From Shewanella salipaludis (GTDB lineage Bacteria; Pseudomonadota; Gammaproteobacteria; Enterobacterales; Shewanellaceae): a stretch of DNA of 64,000 nt. Shown one piece after another: positions 1-9,900 of the stretch; position 1 is the stretch's first letter; each line of letters starts with the position of its first letter. The stretch is from the NCBI RefSeq assembly GCF_012911865.1, contig NZ_JAAXYH010000005.1, forward strand, positions 177,393 to 241,392. The letters are read 5' to 3'. The notes under the pieces were generated by a model. That model had not been told where the DNA came from and did not search any database. It was given only the letters and a program-made list of their open reading frames with translations. A program made the position numbers and the translations under genes.

Positions 1-74
1 GCGGGTTAATAATTGTACAGCCGGAAGCTGTGTGCTAGTCTTTGCTTGTTAAATTGTTAATGGGATGTAAATAA

Positions 75-704
75 ATGCCTCATGGATCGAATCTAACAGA
101 AGAAGAGCTCGCGTGTTTCAGCGAGTTATTTTCACCCTCGAGTCTGCTCAAGCGGAATTCGCAGGATCCCGTCACCGTCATCACAGAGATCCCCTCAGGG
201 TTGGCCTCCATCATGGGAAGGTCGAGATTAACCCTGTGGGTCGAGCTGGGGCATTACAAGCTGTGGTTTACCGTCAGCGTGGGCAAGGATGAACTGGGAC
301 AATTCAGCGCCTCTCTGGGGATCCCAGAGATCCTGGACGTGCGCGGCTGTGAACGTTGCTGGCGTTTAACCGAAGTCGACAACATAGAGGTGTATGACAG
401 GCAGCGGCGCCAGGAGGTGACTGTGTTGTCCTTATCCAGTTCGGGTATCGCCTTACAGATTGCCTCTGAGGCGGTTGCCCGGCGCTTGATGCATCGCCGC
501 GAGATCCAGCTAAAGCTGCCGGGGGCAGAGCCCATGACCCTGGGGTTTGAACCCTTGAGGGTCGAAAAGGGCATAATGGCCGCGAGGATCAGTACCTTAG
601 GCAAGGATAAGGACACCCTGAGACGATTTCTGTTTCAGCAGCATAGATCCAAGTATGCCTATCTGTATCGCAACCTGGGTTTTCCCGAATTCGAGGGCAG
701 CTGA
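75..704 (+). CDS. PilZ-like domain protein (putative c-di-GMP responsive)
   Basis: The 209-residue protein is soluble, with no signal peptide or membrane segment. The middle of the chain carries two Arg-rich stretches (RQRRQE, near residue 110) followed by a beta-strand and LSSSGIAL. This resembles the PilZ pattern RxxxR ... (D/N)xSxxG, but the Asp/Asn before the first Ser is a Leu. The C-terminal segment LRRFLFQQHR resembles the tail of PilZ-domain proteins as I recall them. The start ATG follows GGGAT by eight bases. It is convergent with the small membrane-protein gene downstream. If the domain call is right, it would couple cyclic-di-GMP to motility or attachment, but the degenerate motif leaves open loss of ligand binding. 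Confidence 0.5.
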   Translation: MPHGSNLTEEELACFSELFSPSSLLKRNSQDPVTVITEIPSGLASIMGRSRLTLWVELGHYKLWFTVSVGKDELGQFSASLGIPEILDVRGCERCWRLTEVDNIEVYDRQRRQEVTVLSLSSSGIALQIASEAVARRLMHRREIQLKLPGAEPMTLGFEPLRVEKGIMAARISTLGKDKDTLRRFLFQQHRSKYAYLYRNLGFPEFEGS

Positions 705-773
705 TGCTGCCCTCGGGCCATCTAGTTAGCCCGACTCAGGCTCTCGCTAGCCGCAGGTGCTAGCCGCCAGGTC

Positions 774-986
774 TCAGAGGCGGTTAATTTCCTCACCCAA
801 TTGGTAGTTCTTATCCGTCACTATGGTTTCCAGGGTGGACACCCTGGTTTTTAATTTGCCGATCTCGGCTTGCAGCGCCTGTATGGTTTCATCATCGGTA
901 GCCGACTTTTTGTTGTTGTATTCCTTGAAGATTTTGTAAGCGAATACACAAATGATGGTGATTGCGGCCAGGGTGAAAGGGTTCAT
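774..986 (-). CDS. Small PspB-like membrane protein
   Basis: This 70-residue protein starts MNPFTLAAITII. The ATG at 986 is chosen over the longer frame because AAGGAG sits just upstream. One N-terminal transmembrane helix (about residues 4-17) is followed by a charged linker and a coiled coil ending RVSTLETIVTD. That is the architecture of phage-shock protein B: a short inner-membrane anchor with a cytoplasmic leucine-zipper-like helix. No pspA or pspC lies beside it, so it is a stand-alone relative, not part of a psp operon. Identity by sequence is weak and rests on the layout and the TLE(T/S)I motif. Confidence 0.55.
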   Translation of the reverse strand: MNPFTLAAITIICVFAYKIFKEYNNKKSATDDETIQALQAEIGKLKTRVSTLETIVTDKNYQLGEEINRL

Positions 987-1010
987 GTCACTCTCCTTCG
1001 TGATATGTCC

Positions 1011-1047
1011 GGCGACAGGATGGCTGCTATTTCGCCATCCTGTCGCC
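1011..1047. repeat. Perfect 14-bp inverted repeat
   Basis: GGCGACAGGATGGC (1011-1024) pairs perfectly with GCCATCCTGTCGCC (1034-1047) across a nine-base loop. It lies between the end of the aminopeptidase gene and the start of the PspB-like gene, both on the minus strand. No T-run follows on either strand, so it is not a textbook intrinsic terminator. It could be an mRNA 3'-end stabiliser, a Rho-independent terminator without U-tract, or a leader structure of the small gene. Confidence 0.7.
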
Positions 1048-1057
1048 AGGGGCATTA

Positions 1058-3691
1058 TTACATCATCTTGTCTTTTATCAACACGCAGCGCTGTTCCCGC
1101 TGGCGGGTTTCCAGCAGGGCCCTGCGGGTCAGTGCCGACAGCTCTGTTTGCTGCTCCAATGCCTGGCTCAATGCCGCTATGCCGGCATGGCTGCAGTCTG
1201 TTGGCAGCAGCAGGTTGGCGTAGCTGCGCATGAATACCGGCCCCTTCTTATCCAGGGTCATCAGCTTGTCCAGGCGCTGTTCGGCGGTGGCGGCACTGAG
1301 CAGTTTCTGCTCCGCCGGATAGAGGTGTGCCATGGCGGTGCGCAGCTTGGAGAAGGGGATGTCTGTGTTCGTCTGGATACGCTCCAGCCATTGACGCTTG
1401 ATACCGGCTTCGGGTCGTACCACTTCGGCGGCAATGGCGGCCTTCTGCCCTGAATCAGACTGATCTGCCAGGGCTGCTTGTTTCAACATGGCGGCACTGT
1501 TGGGATAGTCATAACGATTGAGCTGAGTGATGATGGCCCAACGTGTATCTTGATCTATCTTCAGCCCCTTGATTTGGCTGTCGCCATGGAGCAGCTGGGC
1601 CAGATGTTGCAGGCTGTTGCCATCGCTCGCCAGGCTCAGGTAGGCATTGAACCAACGGCGCTGAAAATCACTGTCGTCGCTGGTCTCCATGGCTCTGCGC
1701 AGGCTCATCTGTGCCAAGGCCTTGATGACCTTGTCGGCATAATGCTGTCGAGCCGGCGCCATCAGATTGAGGTAGTCCTTGGCATCCAGGAGCGTCGCTA
1801 TGATCTGGCCGACCAGGGTGTAGTCGGTTTCCTGGGGGGCGTTGACAATTACGGCACTCAGGTATTGATCCAGGCCCAGCTTGCCGTCTCTGACGCTGTC
1901 CCACAGGCTCTGCCATAACATAGATCGCAACAGGGGATCGGCAACCTTGCTCAGGTTCTGTCTGGCGGTGTCGAAGGATTGGGCATCCAGTTCGACTTTG
2001 ACATAACCCCAGTCCTGATAGTTGGGGTACACCAGGGCTGGGCAAGCTTGGCCGACCAGCTCAGAGACTTGGGTGCGCTGTCCCTTGTAGGTCACGGCCA
2101 CGCTGGTTTGTTTTTGCAGCTCACGGTGTCCCTGACCGAAGAGCGCGACCTGCACCTTCTGTTCCCTGAGGGTCGGCAACTCGGCACTGGCCGGGGTCTG
2201 CACCAGGCTGAAGCTGTCAATCCGGCCATTCTTGCAGCTGAATTCGGCTTTGAGCGTGTTGACCCCGGCGCTGTATAGCCAGTCCCGGGTCCATTGGCTC
2301 AGATCCCGTCCGGCGGCCTTGGCCAGGCTGTCGATAAAATCGCTCAGCTCGGCATTCTGATAACTGTATTGCTGCAGGTATTGCTGTACGCCACGACGGA
2401 ACACGTCTTCACCGAGCAGGTGACGCAGTTGTTTCAGGGTCGATGCACCTTTCTGGTAAGTGATGGCGTCTATGTTGTCGAAGGCATTCTGGGTGGTGGC
2501 CACGGGCACTTCTATGGGATGGGTCGTCACCAGACTGTCCTGGGTGTAGGCGCTCTGTTTACCGCCGGCATAGAAGCTGCGCCAGGCATAGTCAAACTCG
2601 GTCGCCTGGCTGGTGGCCAGGGTGCCCATGAAGGAGGCGAAGCTCTCGTTTAACCACAGGCCATTCCACCATTTCATGGTGACCAGATCGCCAAACCACT
2701 GATGGGCCATCTCATGCATTATCACCCCGGCGAGCCGTTGTTTCTGCTGAGAGGTCATGGCCGCCTTATAGAGGAATCTGTCCTCGGTGAAGGTGATGGC
2801 GCCGGCGTTTTCCATTGCTCCATAGAGGAAGTCCGGCACCAGCAGTTGATCGTATTTCTTGAAGGGGTAAGGAATGCCGAAGTAATCATCGAAGAAGGCC
2901 AGCCCCTGCTTGGTATACCTGAACCAATCGCTCGGCGTGACCTGGCCGGCCACGGATTGGCGGGCGAACAAGCGCATGGGGTATTTGCCCGAGTTGTCCT
3001 GCCACACATGATAGGGTCCGGCATGCATGGAAAAGTTATAGGGACTCAGTTTGGGGGTGACGGGGAAAGTCCAGCGGTTGAGTTCGCCTTGGGGTTCGAC
3101 CCGGGTCTCACGCATGGTGCTGATCACCTGCCAGTCCTTGGGGGCCGTCACGCTGAGTTTATAATTGGCCTTGAGATCCGGTTGATCGAATACCGCAAAC
3201 ATCTGCTGCGCCGCCGCCGGTTCGAAATGGGAATAGAGGTACACCTTGTTGTCTATGGGATCGACAAATCTATGCAGGCCTTCGCCGTTGGTGCTGTGAA
3301 GTCGGCTGAAGTCGACCTCCAGGATGTTGGCACCCGTATTGAGCAGATCGGCGTTGATGCTGATGTAGGCACCGTTATAGTTAGGGTAGAGAGGCTTACC
3401 GTTGACCAGCAGGTGTTTGATCTTGGCCTGGTTGAGATCCAGGGTCAAGGGACTGCTGTTGTCGCTGAGGTTGAAGCTGATCTTGGTGTTGGCACCGAAC
3501 TCTATGCCGCCCGTGAGTTGAAAGTCCAGTTCATAGCTGACATCCGACACCCGTGCCGAGCGCTCGGCCGCCTGTTGTTGGCTGATGTAATGGCTGCCGT
3601 CTCTGGGGGGAATGTGGGCTGGCTGGGTGCTGCTGCAGGCGAACAGGCCGCCGCAGATGAGGGCGATGAGGCTGGCTTTTAACTGTGTCAC
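1058..3691 (-). CDS. M1-family aminopeptidase, lipoprotein
   Basis: This is an 877-residue zinc aminopeptidase of the M1 (gluzincin) family, which removes N-terminal residues from peptides. The exopeptidase motif GAMENAG lies near residue 290. The zinc site HEMAHQWFGDL lies near residue 325, followed by NESFAS with the third zinc ligand Glu. The N terminus has a lipoprotein signal ending LFAC, so the enzyme should be anchored in the envelope facing the periplasm. This differs from cytosolic PepN. The start is a GTG at 3691 preceded by AAAGGA eight bases upstream. The length matches large M1 enzymes with an N-terminal saddle, catalytic domain and C-terminal helical domain. No partner gene is obvious. 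Confidence 0.93.
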   Translation of the reverse strand: MTQLKASLIALICGGLFACSSTQPAHIPPRDGSHYISQQQAAERSARVSDVSYELDFQLTGGIEFGANTKISFNLSDNSSPLTLDLNQAKIKHLLVNGKPLYPNYNGAYISINADLLNTGANILEVDFSRLHSTNGEGLHRFVDPIDNKVYLYSHFEPAAAQQMFAVFDQPDLKANYKLSVTAPKDWQVISTMRETRVEPQGELNRWTFPVTPKLSPYNFSMHAGPYHVWQDNSGKYPMRLFARQSVAGQVTPSDWFRYTKQGLAFFDDYFGIPYPFKKYDQLLVPDFLYGAMENAGAITFTEDRFLYKAAMTSQQKQRLAGVIMHEMAHQWFGDLVTMKWWNGLWLNESFASFMGTLATSQATEFDYAWRSFYAGGKQSAYTQDSLVTTHPIEVPVATTQNAFDNIDAITYQKGASTLKQLRHLLGEDVFRRGVQQYLQQYSYQNAELSDFIDSLAKAAGRDLSQWTRDWLYSAGVNTLKAEFSCKNGRIDSFSLVQTPASAELPTLREQKVQVALFGQGHRELQKQTSVAVTYKGQRTQVSELVGQACPALVYPNYQDWGYVKVELDAQSFDTARQNLSKVADPLLRSMLWQSLWDSVRDGKLGLDQYLSAVIVNAPQETDYTLVGQIIATLLDAKDYLNLMAPARQHYADKVIKALAQMSLRRAMETSDDSDFQRRWFNAYLSLASDGNSLQHLAQLLHGDSQIKGLKIDQDTRWAIITQLNRYDYPNSAAMLKQAALADQSDSGQKAAIAAEVVRPEAGIKRQWLERIQTNTDIPFSKLRTAMAHLYPAEQKLLSAATAEQRLDKLMTLDKKGPVFMRSYANLLLPTDCSHAGIAALSQALEQQTELSALTRRALLETRQREQRCVLIKDKMM

Positions 3692-3818
3692 TGAATGAGT
3701 CCTTTGATAGCAATAAAAGGTTTATTTCCCGCGCCCATCTTGTGGCAGGGCGCTCTGGCCGGGGGATTTTTGCGTCTTACACTACGCTATTTACCGGGCT
3801 TAACCAATGTTAAATATG

Positions 3819-3846
3819 TAAAAAAAACCAGCCCGGCGGGCTGGTT
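3819..3846 (-). terminator. Intrinsic terminator after lpoB
   Basis: Read on the minus strand, AACCAGCCCG and CGGGCTGGTT form a GC-rich stem followed by eight T. It ends the def-like / COG3014-like / lpoB transcription unit. Confidence 0.85.
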
Positions 3847-3884
3847 CGGCTGTGTCGATTGGACTTTGGCGCCCTATCGTCGTT

Positions 3885-4478
3885 TTATAAGCCCAGGAAG
3901 GACTTGGATTTCATCTTGCGGATTTCCTTTTCATCGGACCACTCGATCAGCCCGGTTTCCAAATCCATCAAACGCATGGTCATCTTGTAATACACGTCCT
4001 TGGTGCTGCCATCTTGCTTCACTATGCTGGACAGGTTGCCGTACAGCATATATTGGGCACCAATCTGGCGGCCAAATTTGATCGCAGTGGAAGGATCTAC
4101 CATGCCGGCATTGTTCTGGTAATCCAGTTGCTTGCGCACTGTGTCTACCTTGGTCATATCGATGAAACGGAACCGGCCCGAGCGCAACAATTTATTGCTG
4201 ATCGAGTCTGTGACTGACTCTGTGTCTATATGCTCCGAGGTCTTGTTCTTGACCCTGTCGACGAAGATGATGGGGCGGCTATTGGCTGTCATGGCCGCCA
4301 CGGGGGGATAGACCAGCATGCTGTCGACCATCTTGGCGGCGATGGCCTGCAGATCGCTCGAGCCGAAGTTTTCGTTGACCGTTTCGACTTCGGTTGCGTC
4401 GCCATACTCCACCTTGGATTGACAGGCCCCCAGGCCCATGAGTGCCGCCAGGATAAAAATCAGTTTGAATTGTTTCAT
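3885..4478 (-). CDS. lpoB: Penicillin-binding protein activator LpoB
   Basis: This outer-membrane lipoprotein (197 residues) belongs to the family that stimulates PBP1b from the outer membrane. The signal sequence MKQFKLIFILAALMGLGAC ends in a clear lipobox. The following linker is short, then an LpoB/TolB-N-like alpha/beta domain (PIIFVDRVKNKTSEHID, GRQIGAQYMLYGNLSS) fills the rest. The start at 4478 is preferred over the ATG four codons upstream because GGAA lies at proper spacing. It is the last gene of a three-gene unit, about 20 bases after the COG3014-like lipoprotein and before a strong terminator. The pairing of a COG3014-like lipoprotein with LpoB suggests an envelope or cell-wall role for both. 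Confidence 0.85.
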   Translation of the reverse strand: MKQFKLIFILAALMGLGACQSKVEYGDATEVETVNENFGSSDLQAIAAKMVDSMLVYPPVAAMTANSRPIIFVDRVKNKTSEHIDTESVTDSISNKLLRSGRFRFIDMTKVDTVRKQLDYQNNAGMVDPSTAIKFGRQIGAQYMLYGNLSSIVKQDGSTKDVYYKMTMRLMDLETGLIEWSDEKEIRKMKSKSFLGL

Positions 4479-4500
4479 AGTCGGTTCCATTAAGTGATTG

Positions 4501-5868
4501 CTAGATGATTATTGTATAAAAACGTGTGACATTGCCAGTGTCTATCGCCCATACCAATGTGCTTCTGCCCGGTTGGACAGCTATCTGTGCCCTGGCATTG
4601 TCGAGGCTGAGGTCATAGTTCCCCGCATCCAGGAAGCGCCTGGCCAGCTGTGCCTGACGCGGCAATGTCAGCCAGCTGCGCCTGTCTGCCTGCTCCGTGA
4701 CTATGTTGAACAGCTGCATCGCGATCCCTGCGATATCGCCGCCCGTGCCGTTGCCATGTTTATCGACCTGGCGATTCATCTCGGATTTGGCATATACCCG
4801 GGCGACCTGGCGCACCAAGGCAGCCGGCAGGCTTTCTTTCAATGCCGTGATGGCCAGGGCATCGATATTGGCTATCGGCGCCAACTTGAGCACGCTTCCC
4901 AGGCCCTGGACCCGTGCCGGCGCCACTGGCGTCCGGTTCGGCAGGTAGGTTGCCAGAGATACCGTCTGCCAATTGCCATGAAGGGTGAATGGCACTGTCA
5001 GGCTCTGTTTTTCCGGCACGAACCCCCGCTCCAACATCATGATGAGCTGCCCCTGCTGTGGTCCAGGGGGGGAGGCATCGCCCCAGCGCCGCTTAAACTC
5101 CTCGTACTGGGGCATCTGCAGCTGTTTGGCCAAACGCACCAAATCCTGTTGTAAATAAGGGTTGTCCGGGGTGATCTGCGCCGCCTTGCGGTAATCTATG
5201 AAGGCATCATTGGCTTCACCCAAGAGTTCATGCAACACCCCGGTAGTATAGTAACTGTAGGCGTTGAGGAAGGAGCTGGTCACAGTGCCGGCGGCTTGCC
5301 CCAGTCGGCTGACTTCGGCATCTATGGTGCCATTGGCCATGGCCTGCACCGAGGCTTGCGATGCCTGGTACCTGGCCTGTTCGCTGCTCTGCAGCTCGTT
5401 GCTGCGGCGCACTTCGACCAAGGCGCCCTGAGGATCACCGCTGAACAGATAGTTGAGCGCCTGGTATTGATGCAGCATGATGCGTTCATAACCCGGGCCA
5501 CGATAGGGGATGGCATTGTCGTTGAGCAACAGACTGCTGCCGGTGGCACCTATGGCGCTCAGGCTGATTTTCGCCTTGTCGTCGAAGGCCTGATAGGCAG
5601 CGACGGCCTGCTGGTAATAGTCTTTGCTGGCGCCGAAATCGCCATTGATCTGCGCCACCCGACCCGCTTCCTGAGCATAGAGCAAGCCATCCTGGCCCGG
5701 GATCTTGTCGGCCAGGCGTGCCGCCACGGCCTGAGAGTCAGCGCCGTTGAGGCGCTGTTTCACCGAGGTCAGTTGCGCCGGATAGTTGATAAAAATGCTG
5801 TTGGCGGCGCAGCCACAGAGGCATAGCGCAAGGGAGAAAGAGGCGAGCAGCAGAGGAGCGCGTGTCAT
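4501..5868 (-). CDS. COG3014-like lipoprotein with TPR-type helices
   Basis: The 455-residue precursor has a lipoprotein signal ending LCLCGCAANS. It continues with a helical region rich in Ala/Gln that looks like tetratricopeptide repeats (DYYQQAVAAYQAFDDKAK; DAFIDYRKAAQITPDNPYLQQDL). The second half is beta-rich. The family is known to me only as COG3014, an uncharacterised lipoprotein often next to lpoB. Its ATG overlaps the stop of the upstream peptide deformylase gene by four bases (ATGA), which implies translational coupling. Function is not established; the company of lpoB suggests a peptidoglycan or outer-membrane assembly role. Confidence 0.7.
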   Translation of the reverse strand: MTRAPLLLASFSLALCLCGCAANSIFINYPAQLTSVKQRLNGADSQAVAARLADKIPGQDGLLYAQEAGRVAQINGDFGASKDYYQQAVAAYQAFDDKAKISLSAIGATGSSLLLNDNAIPYRGPGYERIMLHQYQALNYLFSGDPQGALVEVRRSNELQSSEQARYQASQASVQAMANGTIDAEVSRLGQAAGTVTSSFLNAYSYYTTGVLHELLGEANDAFIDYRKAAQITPDNPYLQQDLVRLAKQLQMPQYEEFKRRWGDASPPGPQQGQLIMMLERGFVPEKQSLTVPFTLHGNWQTVSLATYLPNRTPVAPARVQGLGSVLKLAPIANIDALAITALKESLPAALVRQVARVYAKSEMNRQVDKHGNGTGGDIAGIAMQLFNIVTEQADRRSWLTLPRQAQLARRFLDAGNYDLSLDNARAQIAVQPGRSTLVWAIDTGNVTRFYTIII

Positions 5869-6422
5869 TCCTGCGTCCCATAGGTTGGGCCTGGCAGTTT
5901 CGGGTTCTGCTGCCCAGACAGCTGCTCCGGCATTTTGACCCGTTCGCGCAGGGTGATCCCCTGAAGATGATCATACTCGTGCTGGAAGATGCGGGCGATA
6001 AAGCCACTGAATTCGGCCGTCTGCCAGATGCCATCCAGATCTTGATATCTGACGCCGACGCTCCTATGCCTCCAGATGTTCAGTCGGCATCCGGGCAAGG
6101 ACAAGCAGCCTTCCTCGCCAACGACCAGGTCGGGCGACCGGGTGATAATCTCAGGGTTGACCAGCACCAGTGGCGCCATAGTGGGCGCAGCAGGGTAACG
6201 CGGATTGGGGTGCGATGCCATGATAAACATGGCTTTAGAGCTATGAACCTGGGGCGCTGCAATGCCGCCCCCCTGAGCCGCCAGCATTGTGGCGAGCATC
6301 TTGCCGGCCAAGGCGGTTAACTCGGCGTCGAAGTTGGTGACCCGTGCGGCGGTTTGAGTCAAGATGGCTTCACCCGCCTGGGCCAGGCTTAAACTCTCAT
6401 GACTCCTCTGATGACTGGGCAT
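5865..6422 (-). CDS. Peptide deformylase-like protein (second-type Def)
   Basis: Peptide deformylase removes the formyl group from nascent N-terminal Met. All three motifs are present in 185 residues: GGGIAAPQ (51-58), EEGCLS (103-108, metal-ligand Cys106) and HEYDH (148-152, two His ligands and the catalytic Glu). The enzyme therefore looks active. It is not next to fmt, where the housekeeping def usually sits, so it is probably a paralogue. The gene is first in a unit with two lipoprotein genes and overlaps the next by four bases. The reason for linking a deformylase to envelope lipoproteins is unknown. Confidence 0.88.
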   Translation of the reverse strand: MPSHQRSHESLSLAQAGEAILTQTAARVTNFDAELTALAGKMLATMLAAQGGGIAAPQVHSSKAMFIMASHPNPRYPAAPTMAPLVLVNPEIITRSPDLVVGEEGCLSLPGCRLNIWRHRSVGVRYQDLDGIWQTAEFSGFIARIFQHEYDHLQGITLRERVKMPEQLSGQQNPKLPGPTYGTQE

Positions 6423-6446
6423 CGCATTCCTTTACTTAAGAGTGGG

Positions 6447-6659
6447 TCAATAGTGTGGCGGCGGTGTTTCTTCTGCGGCGCTGGCCATATTGCTCGGCTC
6501 CATCGCCTGCAGTTTACCTATTAATAGCTGAATTTGCTGCTGTTGAGTAGCCATTAAACGATTAAGTTTGATCACTTCCTGATTCAATTCTTCGACCGTG
6601 AGCTCCTGAAAAGCCAGTTTCATTTCCAGCTCATCTATCTGTTGTTGCGTTTGTTGCAT
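6447..6659 (-). CDS. slyX: SlyX family protein
   Basis: This is a 70-residue cytosolic coiled-coil protein of the SlyX family. It consists almost entirely of one amphipathic helix ([20 protein letters not shown]) and ends in the family-typical PPPHY tail. AGAGGT precedes the ATG. SlyX is usually found near slyD/fkpA genes; here it stands alone, 25 bases upstream of the deformylase-like gene on the same strand, so co-transcription is possible. The molecular function of the family is unknown. Confidence 0.9.
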   Translation of the reverse strand: MQQTQQQIDELEMKLAFQELTVEELNQEVIKLNRLMATQQQQIQLLIGKLQAMEPSNMASAAEETPPPHY

Positions 6660-6858
6660 CTATTACCTCTGATAGGGACCCTAGGGTCAAGTTTGACGCC
6701 ATCCTGACTAATATGAGGAAGAGTCCTGGTGCCTGTATCGTGACTCGCCGCCGAGTATACAAGGTCGCGCCGCGTTTAGCGGTTTTTTGTGAGTGTAACC
6801 TGCCGACCTGAGGTTTTCTAGCACAGGATAGCCTGCGGTGTGGGGCGGATGCTAAAGG

Positions 6859-6886
6859 AAAAGGCGGGGAAGTCCCCGCCTTTTCA
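6859..6886 (-). terminator. Terminator after the giant surface-protein gene
   Basis: AAAAGGCGGGGA and TCCCCGCCTTTT form a 12-bp stem just downstream of the stop codon of the 9.5-kb gene. It would end the long minus-strand transcription unit. Confidence 0.8.
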
Positions 6887-6907
6887 GTTGAGCCGCTCGG
6901 CCCTTGC

Positions 6908-9900
6908 CTATGACTTGAAGATTCTGCGTCTGATGAGCGCCAGGCCACCGAGCAGCAGGCCAAGCACGCCGGCCGCGCCGCCGTTCGACTCATTGTCAAC
7001 CACCACGGCCCCGGCCTTGACCGTGATCAGCACCCGGGCGTCGGCGCTGGCGCCCAGTGGATCTTTGACGCGATAGTCGATGACCGCCTGGCCACTGAAG
7101 CCGCTGGCCGGGGTATAGGTCAGGCTGGAGTCGGGATTGATCGTGACTGTGCCCTGGTCCACGCCGGCCTGGGTGACGCTCAATGCCTGCCCCTCTGGGT
7201 CGCTGTCGTTGGCCAACACGTCGATGACGATGGGGCGACTGAACTGCAGGTTGAGCAGATCGTCGACCGCCACCGGGAACCGGTTTGCCAGCACATTGAC
7301 AGTGACCAGGCCGCTGCCCGAGCCCCCCTGGTTATCGCTGACGCCATAGGTGATCAGCGCCTGGCCGAAGTGGTCCGCCAGCGGCCGGAAGTACAGCCTG
7401 TCGCTCCTCACTTCAACCAGCCCCAGGTCGGCGCTGGCACTGGTCAGCACCAGGGTGTCGCCGTCGGCATCGCTGTCGTTGGCGAGCACGTCGATCAAGG
7501 TGTCGGTATTCCAGCTCATGCTCAGGCTGTCGGCGACGACAACCGGGGCATGGTTGCTGCTCATGGGCACGGCCGTTGCACTCGGGTCGACTATGGTGCC
7601 ATTGGCCAGGCCGTCATCGTCGTTGGGGCCGCCATCGCTGATGGTCAGCTCAATACACCAGTGGCCCGGGGTTAACCCCGGCTGCCAGGCGCCGTCACCC
7701 GGCGGCGGGCAGTAGCCCTTGTCACCGGCGGCCGAGCGGATGCCATTGTCGGCATCCATGACGAAGCCGACCCATTGGCCGCCACTGAACTTACGGTACA
7801 CGGCGTTTTCCGGCACGGGCTGACGCTGTGGCAACACCAGCGACAGGCTCTGCCCCTGTTGCGGCAGGCCGTAGGCGATGAAGTCATAGATGCTGCCGCG
7901 GGTGTTGGCCTGGGTATCCGCGGGTATTTCGCCTGTTATCAGCTCGGCGCCGCCTGTGCTGTTGTTGGCGACACTGGAGCCCTTGCGCAGGCAGGCTCCC
8001 GGCTCGCCCTCGACCAGGAAGCTGCTCGCTTCAGCGGCAACGGCCGGGACTATGTTGCACTCTGTGATGGCATCGAGATAATCCGCTATGCCATCGCCGT
8101 CATCGTCGGCGAAGCCTTCGCTGCTGTCGGGGATAAGGTCGCCGTCCGAGTCGTTGTCGCCCAATTCCGGCAGGCTGTTGCGCACCTCCAGATAGAGTAA
8201 TGCCTGGCTTTCGAGTGCCGGAGTGCCATTGTCTGTCACTGTCAGTTGCAGCTTGTAGCTGCCTTCGGCCAGGTCCTGCACCTCGAATTGCACCTGGGTA
8301 TCGCTGAGCCGTTGCAGTGTGATGGCATCGGTCAGTGCCAACCACTGATAGCTGTGGCTGTCCAGGCTGTTGGCATCGCTCACTGTGGCGGTCACTGTCA
8401 CAGGCTCGGCATTGTTGACCACGAAGACCCCGTTGACCCCGGCCTGGCTGGCTTTCAATGACACCTCGGGAGCGAGGTTCTGCTCCGAAATGGTCAGGGT
8501 ATGGCTCGACTTGGCTGCCAGGTTGAGCGCCTTGTCCAGGGTAATCACCAGGGTCTCATCGCCTTCATCCTTGCCGTCCTCCAGTATGTTGACGTCTATG
8601 CTGGCCTCCGTTCCCTGGGCTATCACCAGCTCACCATCCACCAGTGAGTGGTCGTCCGGGCCGGCGGTGCCGCCAACGCTATAGGGCACTGTGACAGGGT
8701 AGTCAGGTGACGGGCCGTTGAGGTAGACACGCACCGAGCGGGTCTGACCTTCGGTGGCCACGCTGTCCTTGGCGATGGCAATCAGCGGCAGGACCTCGAT
8801 GAGCTGCTCGGCGGTCTTGCTGCGCCCGGCGCTGTCGGTGGCCTGCCAGAAAATCTTGTGGCGTCCCGGGGCGAAATAGCTCGGACCATTGAGGGTCGTG
8901 ACGGCCACGGGCTGGCCATTGACATCTGTGGCGGTGGCCGTGCCCGGGTCCACCTTGGTGAACAGGCCGGTGGCATTGACTCTGACATCGGCCGGCACTG
9001 TCAACAGGGGCAGTTGGTCGTTGTCCGTGCCCGTCAGTGTCAGGGTCACACTGGCTTCATCGGCTGCACCCTTGACATCCGTGATGCGGTACTTGAGGGT
9101 GACGGCGCTGTGCAGGCTTGCCGGCGCGCTATAGAGCAGCTGCTGCCCGGCAATGGTCACGCTGCCTATCTCTGCCTTGGCGCTGCTGATGCTCAGGGTG
9201 TCCCCAGTGTCGACATCGCTGTCGTTGGCCAGCACTGCCAGGCTATAGCGGTTGTCGTTGGTAACGGGCAGGCTGAAGCCGTCGTCGTTGGCCACGGGCG
9301 CATCATTCACCGGGGTGACCGTGATGGCGATGGTCAGGGGCTCAGACAGGAATTCACCATCGTCGCCAACGAGCGTCAGGCTGTCGCTGCCGTTGTAGTT
9401 GGCCGCCGGCACATAGGTCAGCAAGCCCCCGTTGAGTTCGGCGCTGCCATGGGCGGGTGGCGTCGTGATGCTCAGGGCTACCTGGGCCGGCGTTTCATCC
9501 GTCACTGTGATGACGGCGCTGGCGCTGTCGTCCTCGGCCAGGGAGAGGGCCGCTGCGGTCAGTATCGGCGCCGTGTTGTTGTTCTCAACCAGAGCCGTGC
9601 TGCCCGAGATGACGCTCTCCGCCGTGCCATGGCCATCTGTGTAGCTTGCGCTGACGCTGATGGCAGTGCCGATATCGGCAGTGACCAGGACATAGCTGGC
9701 TGCGGTGGCCCCGCCGATGTTGCTGCCGTTGCGCTGCCACTGATAGCCGATGGCACCCAGACCGTCGGCGTCGGCCAGGGTATTGGCGGCGGTCAGGGTT
9801 TGGGCCCTGATGGGCGACCCTGAGATGGTGACGCTGCCTGTGGGGGCGTCGTTGATGTTACTGACCGCAGAGGTCGCCGCCGAAGTCACACTCTCGGCCG

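Noticed and set aside
2702..3682. 326-codon open frame on the plus strand opposite the aminopeptidase gene
   Set aside because: It is a shadow of the M1 gene, whose motifs are unmistakable; it has no ribosome site and an implausible composition.
8858..9823. 321-codon plus-strand frame inside the giant gene, plus several others up to 16,500
   Set aside because: All are antisense to a continuous repeat protein with clear domains. Their Cys/Gly/Val-rich composition mirrors the repeats.
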